Counted from the first letter of the stretch, positions 15,784 through 25,185 are shown. The stretch is DNA of 64,000 nt from CAIWHR01 sp963813415 (GCA_963813415.1 CAWEYW010000007.1:1-64000); one strand, 5' to 3'. A program made the numbers and translations. Notes: generated by a model not told the origin, from the sequence alone.

Positions 15784-16710
15784 ATGGCGGATCGTCGCCT
15801 GCAGGCATTTCACGCCGTCGCGAAGCACCTGTCGTTCACGAAGGCGGCCGACGTGCTGTGCATGACGCAGCCCGCGGTGACGTTTCAGATCCGCCAGCTC
15901 GAGGAGCAATTCAATACGCGCCTGTTCGACCGCACGAACGGCCGGATAACGCTCACGCCGGCCGGTCTGGTAGCCCTCGACTATGCAGAGCGGGTTGTCG
16001 CGCTTTACGCCGAGCTGAATACGCGGATGAGGGAAATAAGTGGACAGGAGGTTGGTCCTCTGCTGATTGGCGCCAGCACGACGATCGCCGAGTTCCTGCT
16101 GCCCAAGATCCTAGGTGAATACAAGGTTCAGCACCCGGGGATCGTGCCGCGACTCAGCGTTGCGAACTCCGAAGTCGTACAGGCTCGTGTGGCGGGGCGA
16201 AGCCTCGACCTGGGCTTCATCGAAGGCGACTCGCACCTGCCGACGCTCGTCACCGACGTGTGCTGCGAGGACGAGCTGCAGGTCGTGTGCGCCCCTTCGC
16301 ATCCGCTCGCACGCCGGCAAGGGGTGACGTTGGCATCGTTGACCGAGCACGCGTACATCAGCCGGGAGGCCGGATCCGGCACGCGGGAGGTGATCGATCA
16401 CTACCTGCAAAAGTGCGGTCTTTCGATCGACTCGCTGCAGATCGTCATGGAAGCGAGCAGCCCGGAGGCCCTGAAGGGCATGGTCGCGACCGGGCTCGGG
16501 TTTGCGATCATGTCCCGCGCGACGGCGGAGAAGGAGGTGCGTCTTGGCGAGCTCGTGCAGATACGCCTCGCCCCGCCGCTCATCCGCCACTTGTCCGTTG
16601 TATATCCGAAGGAGCGGTTTCACTCCAAGGTCGTCAACGGCTTCGTCTGCTTCGCGAAGGAAAAGCTCGCTGCGACGCGGGCGAGCGAAAGCCGGCTCGG
16701 CACCGACTGA
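15784..16710 (+). CDS. LysR family transcriptional regulator
   Basis: The 308-residue protein has an N-terminal winged helix-turn-helix (residues about 4-62, with KHLSFTKAADVLCMTQPAVT) and a periplasmic-binding-like effector domain (residues about 90-295). The start at 15784 gives the compact MADRRLQAFHAVAKH opening; upstream in-frame codons are not LysR-like. The overall pattern is close to CbbR/CysL/YeiE-type regulators, some of which respond to sulfur or carbon metabolites. It lies convergent to sat, with 39 bases between the stops, and on the far side of the apr genes, so control of sulfur oxidation is plausible but unproven. Confidence 0.93.
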   Translation: MADRRLQAFHAVAKHLSFTKAADVLCMTQPAVTFQIRQLEEQFNTRLFDRTNGRITLTPAGLVALDYAERVVALYAELNTRMREISGQEVGPLLIGASTTIAEFLLPKILGEYKVQHPGIVPRLSVANSEVVQARVAGRSLDLGFIEGDSHLPTLVTDVCCEDELQVVCAPSHPLARRQGVTLASLTEHAYISREAGSGTREVIDHYLQKCGLSIDSLQIVMEASSPEALKGMVATGLGFAIMSRATAEKEVRLGELVQIRLAPPLIRHLSVVYPKERFHSKVVNGFVCFAKEKLAATRASESRLGTD

Positions 16711-16749
16711 TCGCGCAAAGTCGAGCGGTGGCACCGCTGCGGCAGAATG

Positions 16750-17967
16750 CTACCGCGCGGAGTGCCCACTGAGCTTCACTTCGACCTTTTCGTGCGCCTG
16801 GAGCGAAGCGTAATACGCCCGCAGGATCTCGAGTACTTCTGGCCGGCTGAATTCCGGCGGTACGTCGCTGCCTTCGGAGAGCCACTTGCGAAGCTTCGTG
16901 CCCGAAACGAGCAAACGGTCCGCATCGTCATGCGGACATGTGCGCGCCGACGCCATGCCCACGCATTTGTAGCACCAGAACGTCCAGTCGATCTTCATCG
17001 GCTCGATAGCGAGGGCATCACGCGGGATCTCGTCGAAGATGCGATGCGCATCGAACGGACCGTAGTAACTGCCGACGCCGGCGTGATCGCGGCCAAGAAT
17101 CAGATACGCGCATCCGTAGTTCTGACGGAAGAGTGCGTGCAGTAGCGCCTCGCGCGGACCCGCGTATCGCATGTCGAGCGGATAGCCCGCCTGGAGCACC
17201 GTGCCGGCGCGGAAGTACCGGTCGATCAGCACAGCGATCGCACGAGTACGGACCTCGGCGGGAAGATCGCCGGGCTTGAGGTTGCCGAGCAGCGAATGCA
17301 CGAGAACACCGTCGCAGACCTCCACCGCGATCTTCGCGAGATATTCGTGCGAGCGATGCATCGGATTGCGGGTCTGGAATGCGGCGACGCGCGACCAGCC
17401 GAGTCGTGCGAATTCTGCACGCGTCTCGGCAGGCGTCATGAACAGCGCGCCGTACCTTGACCTGAATCCGCCATCGCCAAGCACGCGAACCGCACCGGCA
17501 AGATTGACGTCACCCTGCTGCATCACCATCTGCACGCCGGGATGCGCCGCATCGGTCGTCTTGAACACCGACAAGCATTCGTGGGCCTTGTCGATGCGGT
17601 ACTTTTCACTGACACAGAGCACCGCGAGCACGCTATCGTCGTCCGGGTCGATCAACGCAATGTCCTCGCCAACAGCGATCGCATCGGCAGTCGTATCGTC
17701 CGTCGAAAGCGTGATAGGTATCGGCCAGAACACGCCGTCGGCCGTGCGCATCTCGTCGCACACGCCTTTCCAATCGGCGTGCGTCATGAATCCGCCAAGC
17801 GGCGTGAAGCCACCGATGCCGAGCATCACGAGATCGCCCTTCTCGCGAGACGTGATGCGAAGCTTGCGAAGCGTTTGCGCTCGGGCTGCTTCGTGCGCGC
17901 AATGCTCGCCCTGCAACCGCAGGGGCCGCAGGTCACCGCCACCATGCGGGGATATAAGAGAAGACAT
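16750..17967 (-). CDS. sat: Sulfate adenylyltransferase (ATP sulfurylase)
   Basis: The 405-residue enzyme interconverts APS plus pyrophosphate with ATP plus sulfate. The motifs are QTRNPMHRSH at residues 198-207, GRDHAG near 293 and SGTKLR near 357, and the N-terminal domain shows the PUA-like start of homomeric Sat (GGFTPLGGFM). There is no APS kinase domain. With AprMBA it completes the indirect sulfite oxidation route that yields ATP. The gene is not in the apr operon; it is on the same strand but separated by two genes pointing the other way. Confidence 0.96.
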   Translation of the reverse strand: MSSLISPHGGGDLRPLRLQGEHCAHEAARAQTLRKLRITSREKGDLVMLGIGGFTPLGGFMTHADWKGVCDEMRTADGVFWPIPITLSTDDTTADAIAVGEDIALIDPDDDSVLAVLCVSEKYRIDKAHECLSVFKTTDAAHPGVQMVMQQGDVNLAGAVRVLGDGGFRSRYGALFMTPAETRAEFARLGWSRVAAFQTRNPMHRSHEYLAKIAVEVCDGVLVHSLLGNLKPGDLPAEVRTRAIAVLIDRYFRAGTVLQAGYPLDMRYAGPREALLHALFRQNYGCAYLILGRDHAGVGSYYGPFDAHRIFDEIPRDALAIEPMKIDWTFWCYKCVGMASARTCPHDDADRLLVSGTKLRKWLSEGSDVPPEFSRPEVLEILRAYYASLQAHEKVEVKLSGHSAR

Positions 17968-18101
17968 GACGATGAAGCGCCTCTGGCGATGCCAGTTACC
18001 TTACCCTCGCACGAACCCGTTTCTCGAACAAAAATGCTGATGAGCCGATAAATGGATGCATGCGCTCGCTGTTAGTGAGTGCCGGTGCTTGACTGGGAAG
18101 G

Positions 18102-18177
18102 TGGTAGGCCGTGCGGGATTCGAACCTGCGACCAACGGATTAAAAGTCCGCTGCTCTACCAACTGAGCTAACGGCCC
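18102..18177 (-). tRNA. tRNA-Lys (anticodon TTT)
   Basis: The reverse strand gives a complete cloverleaf with acceptor GGGCCGT/ACGGCCT, D-arm TAGCTCAG, anticodon TTT and T-arm GGTTCGAATCC. CCA is encoded at 18102-18104. It differs from the tRNA-Lys(CTT) at 55-130 at a few positions, which fits isoacceptors. It stands alone between sat and DUF1178. Confidence 0.97.
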
Positions 18178-18234
18178 ACCGAGCTCGAAATTATAGCGGA
18201 TGGACCAAGCGGACCCGCCGCGCTGCCCGCAAGC

Positions 18235-18672
18235 TCAGTGCGACTCGTCCACCAGGAACGACGGCAGGCTCGAGAAGTCGATGCCCTCCTCGCGCAGCGC
18301 ATCGGCTTCTTCGGCGGAGGCCTGTCCGCGGATCGCGCGCGCCGGGGCCTCCTCGTAATGGATCTTGCGCGCTTCCTCGGGGAATCGGGCACCCACATCA
18401 TCGGCGCGCTTCACCATGGCGCGCAGGTGCTGGACGATCTCCGCCGGAATCGGCAGCGCCTCGGGCGCGCGCGTGGCGGGTGCACCGGTAGTGGCCGCAG
18501 GTGGGGCTTTGGCGGTATGAACCTTGGCCGAAGGGATCTTCGCCACGCCTGCGTCATCGCACACCGGACAGCGCACGAGCTGGCGTTCCGACTGCCGCGC
18601 GTAATCGTCCGTCGAGGCGAACCAGCCCTCGAAGCGGTGACCGTTGGTGCAGGCGAGATCGAAGATGATCAT
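18235..18672 (-). CDS. DUF1178 family protein
   Basis: The 145-residue protein starts MIIFDLACTNGHRFEGWFAS and has VRCPVCDDAGVAKIPSAKVH near residue 34. These Cys/His positions form the small zinc-ribbon-like N-terminal domain of DUF1178. A proline/alanine-rich linker (about 55-80) leads to a helical C-terminal domain ending GIDFSSLPSFLVDESH. The family is common in alpha- and betaproteobacteria and has no established function. It is 40 bases after the YeeE-like gene, so co-transcription is likely. Confidence 0.88.
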   Translation of the reverse strand: MIIFDLACTNGHRFEGWFASTDDYARQSERQLVRCPVCDDAGVAKIPSAKVHTAKAPPAATTGAPATRAPEALPIPAEIVQHLRAMVKRADDVGARFPEEARKIHYEEAPARAIRGQASAEEADALREEGIDFSSLPSFLVDESH

Positions 18673-18712
18673 GATTTGTTGACGTATCGGCAGGAGGGCC
18701 GTTGCCCCTCGC

Positions 18713-19828
18713 TCAACCTGCCCGGTCGATCCGCCACACCTGGTACTTCACCGCGGCGACCGCGCCGCCGATGATGGCACCCAGCGCGAGAAAGGAGCCG
18801 ACAGCGAGCGTCGATACGCCGGTGAGGCCCTGACCGATCGTGCACCCGAGCGCCGTCACGCCGCCGAATCCCATCAATATGCCACCGATGACGTGATGCA
18901 CAAGATCTTCCACCGAAGTGAACCCTTCCCACCGGAACGTGCGCGTGGCGAGCGCCATGGCGCCCGAGCCGACGATCATTCCCAGCACCCCGGCAATGCC
19001 GAACGTGAGCACGCGGGACTGGTCGCTCCAGAACAGCAGGAGCTCCAGGAGGTAGGCCACCGGTGCGGTGAAGGAAAACGACTCCGCGCGACCGGAGTTC
19101 GTGGCCACGAATCTTTCTTCGAGCGTATTGGGATCTTCCGGCACATAGCCTAGGTGCCCCGAGACGTACCAGCCGGCGACGATGACGGCGCCAATCAGGA
19201 TGCCGCCGATGATCATCTCCCGGCTTTGACGAAAGTCGCGATTTGCAAAAATGAATGCGGCGAGGACCGCCGAGAACGCGAACGGCACCCACGTCTTCGC
19301 GGCCGGGGCACCCATCGCCGCCAGGATCGTTGGCAGGTCGGACGTCGAGGCTCCCAGCGTCCCTACATCGAACCGAACGGGATCGAGCGCGCTGGCACGA
19401 AAGACCGCGAAGAGCCCCTTCAGGGTCATGTATGCCGACAGGCCGAGGAAGATCAGCACGATCAGCGACTTCAGGTTTCCGGTGCCAACGCGAATCAGGG
19501 TCTTGCTGCCGCAGCCCGATGCAAGTGTCATCCCGAACCCGAACAGGAAGCCGCCCAGGAGGAGCGAGAGCCAGCTGATGCGCGGGCTGGTATAGATCGT
19601 CTTGCCGAGGTCCACCAGGCCGGAAACCTGCAATGCACCGGCACCTGCAATCGCGACCGCGATGGCGAGGAGCCACATGCGCATCCGGCGGAAGTCGCCG
19701 AAGTTCACGAAATCGGTCACCGCGCCCATGGTGCAGAAGCTCACGCGGTTGGCCACGGCGCCGAAGACAACTGCCAGGGCAAACGCAAGCCCCGTGACGA
19801 GCGGGGACAACTGTGCGCCATCAACCAT
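18713..19828 (-). CDS. YeeE/YedE family sulfur-compound transporter
   Basis: The 371-residue integral membrane protein has two related halves, as in YeeE/YedE (DUF395) proteins. Conserved cysteine signatures appear as SFCTMGAVTDF near residue 30, SGCGSKTLIRVGTGN near 108 and GCTIGQGLTGVS near 333. In characterised YeeE these cysteines carry thiosulfate across the inner membrane. The start at 19828 gives an N-terminal helix at once; the longer frame upstream is arginine-rich and not conserved. The location close to sat and the apr genes fits uptake or export of reduced sulfur compounds, but the substrate is inferred. Confidence 0.9.
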   Translation of the reverse strand: MVDGAQLSPLVTGLAFALAVVFGAVANRVSFCTMGAVTDFVNFGDFRRMRMWLLAIAVAIAGAGALQVSGLVDLGKTIYTSPRISWLSLLLGGFLFGFGMTLASGCGSKTLIRVGTGNLKSLIVLIFLGLSAYMTLKGLFAVFRASALDPVRFDVGTLGASTSDLPTILAAMGAPAAKTWVPFAFSAVLAAFIFANRDFRQSREMIIGGILIGAVIVAGWYVSGHLGYVPEDPNTLEERFVATNSGRAESFSFTAPVAYLLELLLFWSDQSRVLTFGIAGVLGMIVGSGAMALATRTFRWEGFTSVEDLVHHVIGGILMGFGGVTALGCTIGQGLTGVSTLAVGSFLALGAIIGGAVAAVKYQVWRIDRAG

Positions 19829-20086
19829 GCGGAAATTATCGCACGCACGTCCGCGACACCCTCGGCGCGGCGGCTCACCCCGGTTCGGCGATGCGCCATT
19901 CGCAGCGAGGTACCCTCGCGGAGCGAAGAATGTATCCTCAGAATGGACCGGAGCGCGCGGCCGCACTAAGTGAATGCTCACACTCGTACTGCGAGCTGCG
20001 GAGCAAGCGCGCTCACGTCGCCGGCGAACCCTGGTCTGAGACCGCGAGCGCAACGCCCGCCCGCGCCACAAGCGTCCGGCGTTGCG

Positions 20087-21187
20087 TCACTCGAAGAGCG
20101 GCATGGGCTCCACTTGCAGCGTGCGCAGGAGGCGCTTCACCGGCGCCGGCAGACCTGCGGCGAGTGCTTCGTCGATGGTCCACCAGACGCGCGTCGGCGC
20201 CTGCAATGTCGAGAGACCGGCGAGCGCTACGCGTCGCGGGAGCATGGTCAGGTGATAGTGCGTAAAGCCGTGCTCGATCGCAGGCAGCGGCTCCGCCCGC
20301 ATCGCTTCGACGCCATAGCGCACGCCGCTGGCAGCGAGAATGTCCTCGTCCGGCGCGAACTCCGGGAGGCTCCACAGGCCGCTCCACACGCCCGTCGCGC
20401 CACGCCGCTCGAAAAGGATCGCACCGTGGTGCTCCAGCACTGCGACCTGGATGGTCCGCTGCGGAAGGGTGCGCGGCGGTCGTGGCGTCGGCAACTCGTG
20501 CACGCGCTGGGTGTTGTTGGCGACGCAGTCCTGCGCGGCAGGGCACGCGTCGCATCGCGGACGACTGCGCACGCACACGGTGGCGCCGAGGTCCATCATC
20601 GCCTGCGTATAGGCTTCGATCCGCTCGTCTGGAAGCAGCGCCTCGGCCGCGGACCACAGCTTCCGCTCCACGGCGGAGTCTCCGGGAAAGCCATCGATCC
20701 CCCGATGCCGCGCGAGCACCCGCCTGACATTGCCGTCGAGGATCGCGGCGTGCGCGCCGAACGCGAACGCGGCGATCGCCGCAGCGGTCGAGCGGCCGAT
20801 GCCGGGCAACTGCGCAATCTGCGCGAGCTCCCGCGGAAACGCACCGCCGTGCTCCCGCACGATGATCGTTGCCGCCGCATGCAGATGCCGCGCGCGCCGG
20901 TAATAGCCGAGGCCGCTCCACACCGCGTAAACGGCGTCGATCGAGGCGTCGGCGAGCGAAGCGATGTCGGGGAACGCCGCCAGGAAGCGCTGGTAATAGC
21001 CGATGACCGCAGCGACCTGCGTCTGCTGCAACATCACTTCGGACAGCCAGATGCGGTACGGATCGCGCGTGTTCTGCCACGGCAGATCGTGCCGGCCGTG
21101 ACGCTCGTGCCACGCGGTCACGCGCATGGCGAACGCAGGCAAGGCAGCCGGCGCGGGCGCAGCAATGCTTCCGCGCCGGTCGGGCAT
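20087..21187 (-). CDS. mutY: A/G-specific adenine glycosylase
   Basis: MutY (366 residues) removes adenine mispaired with 8-oxoguanine. The catalytic Glu is in LSEVMLQQTQV near residue 49. The helix-hairpin-helix LPGIGRSTAAAIAAFAFG near 127 and Asp in ILDGNVRRVLAR near 148 are in place. The [4Fe-4S] motif C-x6-C-x2-C-x5-C lies near residues 205-221. A NUDIX-like C-terminal domain for 8-oxoG recognition follows. The gene ends a run with cpoB, whose stop lies 4 bases before the mutY start. Confidence 0.96.
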   Translation of the reverse strand: MPDRRGSIAAPAPAALPAFAMRVTAWHERHGRHDLPWQNTRDPYRIWLSEVMLQQTQVAAVIGYYQRFLAAFPDIASLADASIDAVYAVWSGLGYYRRARHLHAAATIIVREHGGAFPRELAQIAQLPGIGRSTAAAIAAFAFGAHAAILDGNVRRVLARHRGIDGFPGDSAVERKLWSAAEALLPDERIEAYTQAMMDLGATVCVRSRPRCDACPAAQDCVANNTQRVHELPTPRPPRTLPQRTIQVAVLEHHGAILFERRGATGVWSGLWSLPEFAPDEDILAASGVRYGVEAMRAEPLPAIEHGFTHYHLTMLPRRVALAGLSTLQAPTRVWWTIDEALAAGLPAPVKRLLRTLQVEPMPLFE

Positions 21188-21191
21188 CGCG

Positions 21192-22121
21192 TCAGCGAAT
21201 GGCGAGGCGCTGCCGGGCCTTCGCCGCGGCTTCCGACTGCGGATAACGCGCGATGAGATCTTCCAGCGTCCGGCGCGAAGCGGCCCCGTCGCCGAGCTCG
21301 AACTGGCTCGTCGCGATATTCAGCATCGCGTCCGGGACTTTCTGGCTGTCGGGATAGTTGGTTACGAGCTGCCGCTGCGAAGTGATCGCCGCACGGAAGT
21401 CGCGCAGCGCGAACTGGGCATTGCCGATCCAGTACTGCGCCGACGCCGCCAGCGGACTGCGTGGATACGTCCGCACGAAGGATGCGAAGCTCGACACCGC
21501 CGCGCCGTAATTGCCGCTCTTGAAGAGATCGAGCGCGGCGTCGTACGCGCGCTGCTCGCTGCCGGTATCACCGCCGGCACCAGCACGGGGCGGGCTGCCG
21601 GGCGCGGGTACCCCGGAAGCGGCGGGAGGGGGACCGAACGCGGGTCCGCCGGGACTTGCTGCAGCCGGCGGTGCGGCCGCGGCGCCCGGCGGCGGGGTCG
21701 CATCACCGCCTGGCGGGCCCTGAGGCGCCGCATTGCCCTGCGGCGCTGCCGCACCCGCTTCGAGCCGCCGCATGCGCGAATCGAGATCGACGTAGAGATC
21801 GCGCTGGCGCTTTTGCGCTTCCGAAAGCTCGAAGGTGATGACCTCGAGCTGACCACGCAGCTGTGCGACGTCGCGCTTCAGCTGCTCGATCTGGTTGACG
21901 ATGTCGACGAGACCCTGGTTGCGGATCTGCGTTTCGAGCGCAACGATGCGCTCCTCGAGCTGGCGGCGCAGCTGCTCGACGCGCTGGTTGGTCGCCTCGA
22001 TGCGCTGGCGAGCTTCCGTGTCGTCGAACAGCGCGGCGCTCGCCGGCGCCGCCGTGCCGAGCGCGAGCAGCCCGGCACAGAGTGCGGTGGCGAGCGAACG
22101 CTGGCGCGCGCTGCGCTTCAC
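21192..22121 (-). CDS. cpoB: Tol-Pal system protein CpoB (YbgF)
   Basis: The protein has a signal peptide ending PASA, an N-terminal coiled coil (residues about 35-110, rich in RQRIEATNQRVEQLRRQ), a Pro/Gly/Ala-rich linker (about 115-180) and C-terminal tetratricopeptide repeats (about 190-309). CpoB coordinates PBP1B with Tol during division. I chose the GTG at 22121, which overlaps the pal stop in GTGA; a longer frame to 22163 would run into pal. The linker is unusually long for the family. Confidence 0.92.
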   Translation of the reverse strand: MKRSARQRSLATALCAGLLALGTAAPASAALFDDTEARQRIEATNQRVEQLRRQLEERIVALETQIRNQGLVDIVNQIEQLKRDVAQLRGQLEVITFELSEAQKRQRDLYVDLDSRMRRLEAGAAAPQGNAAPQGPPGGDATPPPGAAAAPPAAASPGGPAFGPPPAASGVPAPGSPPRAGAGGDTGSEQRAYDAALDLFKSGNYGAAVSSFASFVRTYPRSPLAASAQYWIGNAQFALRDFRAAITSQRQLVTNYPDSQKVPDAMLNIATSQFELGDGAASRRTLEDLIARYPQSEAAAKARQRLAIR

Positions 22122-22684
22122 TCGCCTGCGTAGACGATGTCGGCGCGACGGTTTTCCGCCCACGCCGCTTCGTCGTGACCGGGGTTGCGCGGCTTCTCCT
22201 TGCCGAAGCTCACCGTCTCGATCTGCGTATCGGTGGCACCGAGCACCTTCATCAGCTGGCGCACGTTATCGGCGCGGCGCTGGCCGAGCGCGATGTTGTA
22301 CTCGCGGCTGCCCCGCTCGTCGGTATTGCCCTGGATGGTGATGCGCGCATTGCGGTTGCTCTGCAGATAGCGGGCATGCGCCTCGATCAGGCCGCGGAAC
22401 TCGTCCTTCACGGCATCGCTGTCGTAATCGAAGTACACGGAGCGCCGCGACAGGATGTTGTTGGGGTCGCGCAGCGGATTGCCGGCAGCGCCGGTGGCGC
22501 TCCCCGTCGCACTGCCCGAGACACCATTGCCCCCGGCGCCGCCGGTGGTAGCGCCCGCGCCCGTGCCGCCCGAGGGCGCCGTTGTCGCCGGCGAGCGGTC
22601 TTCTACCGGCGCCGACTGCTGGGGATTGGTCGAACAGCCAGCTACTAGCGCGATCAGGAACGCGCCGAAAATCAACTTCCGCAT
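22118..22684 (-). CDS. pal: Peptidoglycan-associated lipoprotein
   Basis: Pal (188 residues) is an outer-membrane lipoprotein. The lipobox LVAGCS puts the acylated Cys at residue 17. A Gly/Thr/Ser-rich linker (about 35-70) precedes the OmpA-like domain, in which YFDYDSDAVK, GNTDERGSREYNIALGQRRA and ENRRADIVY are visible. It anchors peptidoglycan and binds TolB and CpoB. The tolB stop is 47 bases before the pal start. Confidence 0.96.
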   Translation of the reverse strand: MRKLIFGAFLIALVAGCSTNPQQSAPVEDRSPATTAPSGGTGAGATTGGAGGNGVSGSATGSATGAAGNPLRDPNNILSRRSVYFDYDSDAVKDEFRGLIEAHARYLQSNRNARITIQGNTDERGSREYNIALGQRRADNVRQLMKVLGATDTQIETVSFGKEKPRNPGHDEAAWAENRRADIVYAGE

Positions 22685-22731
22685 TATTGCCTCCTTGACG
22701 ACGAATGGTGATGCAGACGCCGCGCCATTGA

Positions 22732-24009
22732 TCAGCGCGGCAGCGGACCCCAGGCCGGCTCGCGCACATCGGTGGCAGGTGCGACGAGCCGTTGCTTCAC
22801 GCGACCGTCGGAAGAGACCGCGGCCAATATACCACGCCCCCCTTGCTCGGCAGCGTAGAGGATCATCCTCGAATTGGGCGACACGCTCGGGCTTTCATCG
22901 AGCGGTCCCGGCGTCAGGGTCTGTACCTGCCGCGTCGCGAGGTCCTGGATTGCGATCTGGAAACGGCCGCCTTCGCGCCGCATGAAAACGAATGACTTGC
23001 CATCCGGCGTGGCGTGCGGCGACACGTTCCAGTTGCCCTCGTAGGTGAGGCGCTCGACCGCTCCGGACCCGAGCGTCAGTCGATAGATCTGCGGGGAGCC
23101 GCCACGGTCCGAGGTGAACAGCAGGCTCTTGCCATCCGCCGCGAAGCTCGCTTCGGTGTCGATGCTTCCCGACGACAGCAATCGTTGCACTCCGCTGCCG
23201 TCCGCGTTGATCAGGAACAGCTGCGAGCCGCCGTCCTTCGTGAGCGTGACCACGAGCCGGCGTCCGTCGGGTGCCCACGCCGGGGCACTGTTGCTGCCGC
23301 GGAAGTTCGCCAGCACCTGCCGCTGCCCGGTGCTGAGGGACTGGATGTACACGACGGGCTTGCGGTTTTCGAGCGAGACATAAGCAATCCGCGTGCCGTC
23401 GGGTGACCACGCAGGCGAGAGCAGCGGCTCGTTGGAGGTGACGATCGTCTGCGGTCCGAACCCGTCGGCGTCGGCAACCTGCAGCTGGAAGCGTGGGCCC
23501 TGTTTCGCGATGTACGCGATGCGCGTGCTGAAGACGCCGACGTCGCCGGTGATTTTTTCGTAAATGATGTCGGCAATCTTGTGCGCCGTCGCGCGGAACT
23601 GCTGCGGCGTGACGACATAGCTCATGCTCGCGAGCTCCACCTGCTTGACCGCATCGACCAGCGCGAAGCGCACATCCACGCGGCCATCCGCGACCGGCGT
23701 CATGCTGCCGACGACGATGGCATCCGCGCCGCGCGCGCGGAAATCGGCCATGCGGATTTCCTGCGCACGCGATGGCCGCGGCACGATGCCCGACGCATCG
23801 ACGAGCCGGAACAGGCCGCTTCGCGACAGGTCAGCGCCAACGATGCCGGTGATGCCGAGCGGCCAGTTGGCTTCGTTCTCGAAGCCGACGATGGAGATCG
23901 GGACGGTGCTGCCGGCGCCGCCCACGATCTCGATCGTGAGCTGCGCCTGCGCGAGAGCCGGCAGGAAACCGAGCAGCAACGGAGCAAGCAGGCGGAAAAG
24001 ACGATGCAC
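22732..24009 (-). CDS. tolB: Tol-Pal system beta-propeller protein TolB
   Basis: TolB (425 residues) is periplasmic. A signal peptide (LFRLLAPLLLGFLPALAQAQ) precedes the N-terminal alpha/beta domain and a C-terminal six-bladed propeller with repeated SPAWSPDGTRIAY-type units (near residues 200-400). I chose the GTG at 24009, with GAGG upstream; a TTG at 24078 would add 23 residues before the leader. tolQ, tolR and tolA are not upstream, where rlpA is found instead. Confidence 0.94.
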   Translation of the reverse strand: MHRLFRLLAPLLLGFLPALAQAQLTIEIVGGAGSTVPISIVGFENEANWPLGITGIVGADLSRSGLFRLVDASGIVPRPSRAQEIRMADFRARGADAIVVGSMTPVADGRVDVRFALVDAVKQVELASMSYVVTPQQFRATAHKIADIIYEKITGDVGVFSTRIAYIAKQGPRFQLQVADADGFGPQTIVTSNEPLLSPAWSPDGTRIAYVSLENRKPVVYIQSLSTGQRQVLANFRGSNSAPAWAPDGRRLVVTLTKDGGSQLFLINADGSGVQRLLSSGSIDTEASFAADGKSLLFTSDRGGSPQIYRLTLGSGAVERLTYEGNWNVSPHATPDGKSFVFMRREGGRFQIAIQDLATRQVQTLTPGPLDESPSVSPNSRMILYAAEQGGRGILAAVSSDGRVKQRLVAPATDVREPAWGPLPR

Positions 24010-24133
24010 GAAAGCGCCTCGACGAATGAAGGCAGACGGGAAAGATGGGGTGTTGCGGGTTGGGAAAGGCGGATGCAATTGGAATTATAACGAGCGCGTC
24101 GTCCGGCCCGGCCTGCGGTGCGTGGATCCGTCG

Positions 24134-25132
24134 TCAGTGGGCAGCGATCGTCGCCGGCAGTCCCAGCTCGACACGGATGCGCTCCGCCATTCGCCGGGCA
24201 TCCTCACGAATGGTATAGGGCCCAACGAATACCCGGAACAATCCGTTGACCTGACGAACGTGCGCTTGGACCCCCAGCGCGGGCAATTGGTTCGCGAGGC
24301 GCCCGGCAAACGCCTGCGCGTTGGGATTGCTGCCGAAGGCGCCGAGCTGCACGACATACCCCGTCCCGCTCGCGGCGACGGGAACGCTCTCGACCAGCGC
24401 CGCCGGCGTCGCCTGGGGCAGCGCCGTGCCGGCGATCGGGGGCGCACCTGGCAAGGGCGCGGTCTGGGCCGCGGAGGCCGGCGTTTGTGTCGCGGGTCCG
24501 ATGGTCGCGGCAACGCTGGCAACCGGCGGCAACGCAGGCGCTGCACTCGCGAGCATGTCGTCGAGGAGCAGGGAGTCCACCTCGACTTCGCCGCTGCCGT
24601 TCTGCGCGACGCCAAGGCGGTGCGCTGCCGCATACGACAGGTCGATCACCCGGTCGTGCAGGAACGGACCGCGGTCGTTGACGCGCACGATCACGCTCTT
24701 GCCGTTCGCGGGATTGGTGACCCGCGCGAAAGAAGGCAGCGGCAGCGTCGGATGTGCCGCGGTCATCGCGAACATGTCGTAGGTCTCGCCGATCGCGGTC
24801 TTCTGGCCGTGAAACTTGCGGCCGTACCATGATGCAATGCCGCGCTCATGGTAGGGACGCAGGCTGGTCGCCGGCACGTATTCGCGTCCGAAGACCATGT
24901 ACGGCCGATTGGCGAACCGATGCAGCGGCTCGCGCCGCGGTACGGCATCGGGAATCGCGTCGAGGTCCGCGGGGGTGACGTCGGCCGGCCCGTCGTCCTT
25001 GTAGTACCCGCGCTGCGCCGGCGCCGGCGTGCGCGATGGCGTCGTGTCGCGCGGTGGCGCGCCCGAGCAGGCGACGAGCAGCGCGGCGAGGGAAGCGGCG
25101 CACGCGAGCCGGGCAATGGACGTCGTTATCAT
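24134..25132 (-). CDS. rlpA: RlpA family septal-ring lytic transglycosylase
   Basis: The 332-residue lipoprotein has the lipobox LVACSG (Cys at residue 22), a double-psi beta-barrel catalytic domain (RGIASWYGRKFHGQKTAIGE near residue 97 to DRGPFLHDRVIDLSYAAAH near 175) and a C-terminal SPOR domain (about 255-332) that binds denuded glycan at the septum. RlpA cleaves stem-less peptidoglycan strands. The gene belongs to the mre-mrd-rod gene set, although a DUF488 gene on the other strand separates it from rodA here. Confidence 0.93.
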   Translation of the reverse strand: MITTSIARLACAASLAALLVACSGAPPRDTTPSRTPAPAQRGYYKDDGPADVTPADLDAIPDAVPRREPLHRFANRPYMVFGREYVPATSLRPYHERGIASWYGRKFHGQKTAIGETYDMFAMTAAHPTLPLPSFARVTNPANGKSVIVRVNDRGPFLHDRVIDLSYAAAHRLGVAQNGSGEVEVDSLLLDDMLASAAPALPPVASVAATIGPATQTPASAAQTAPLPGAPPIAGTALPQATPAALVESVPVAASGTGYVVQLGAFGSNPNAQAFAGRLANQLPALGVQAHVRQVNGLFRVFVGPYTIREDARRMAERIRVELGLPATIAAH

Positions 25133-25185
25133 TGGCGGGGGAATTTAACATCGCACGCTCTGCACTGTCATCGTCGACTCGCCTG

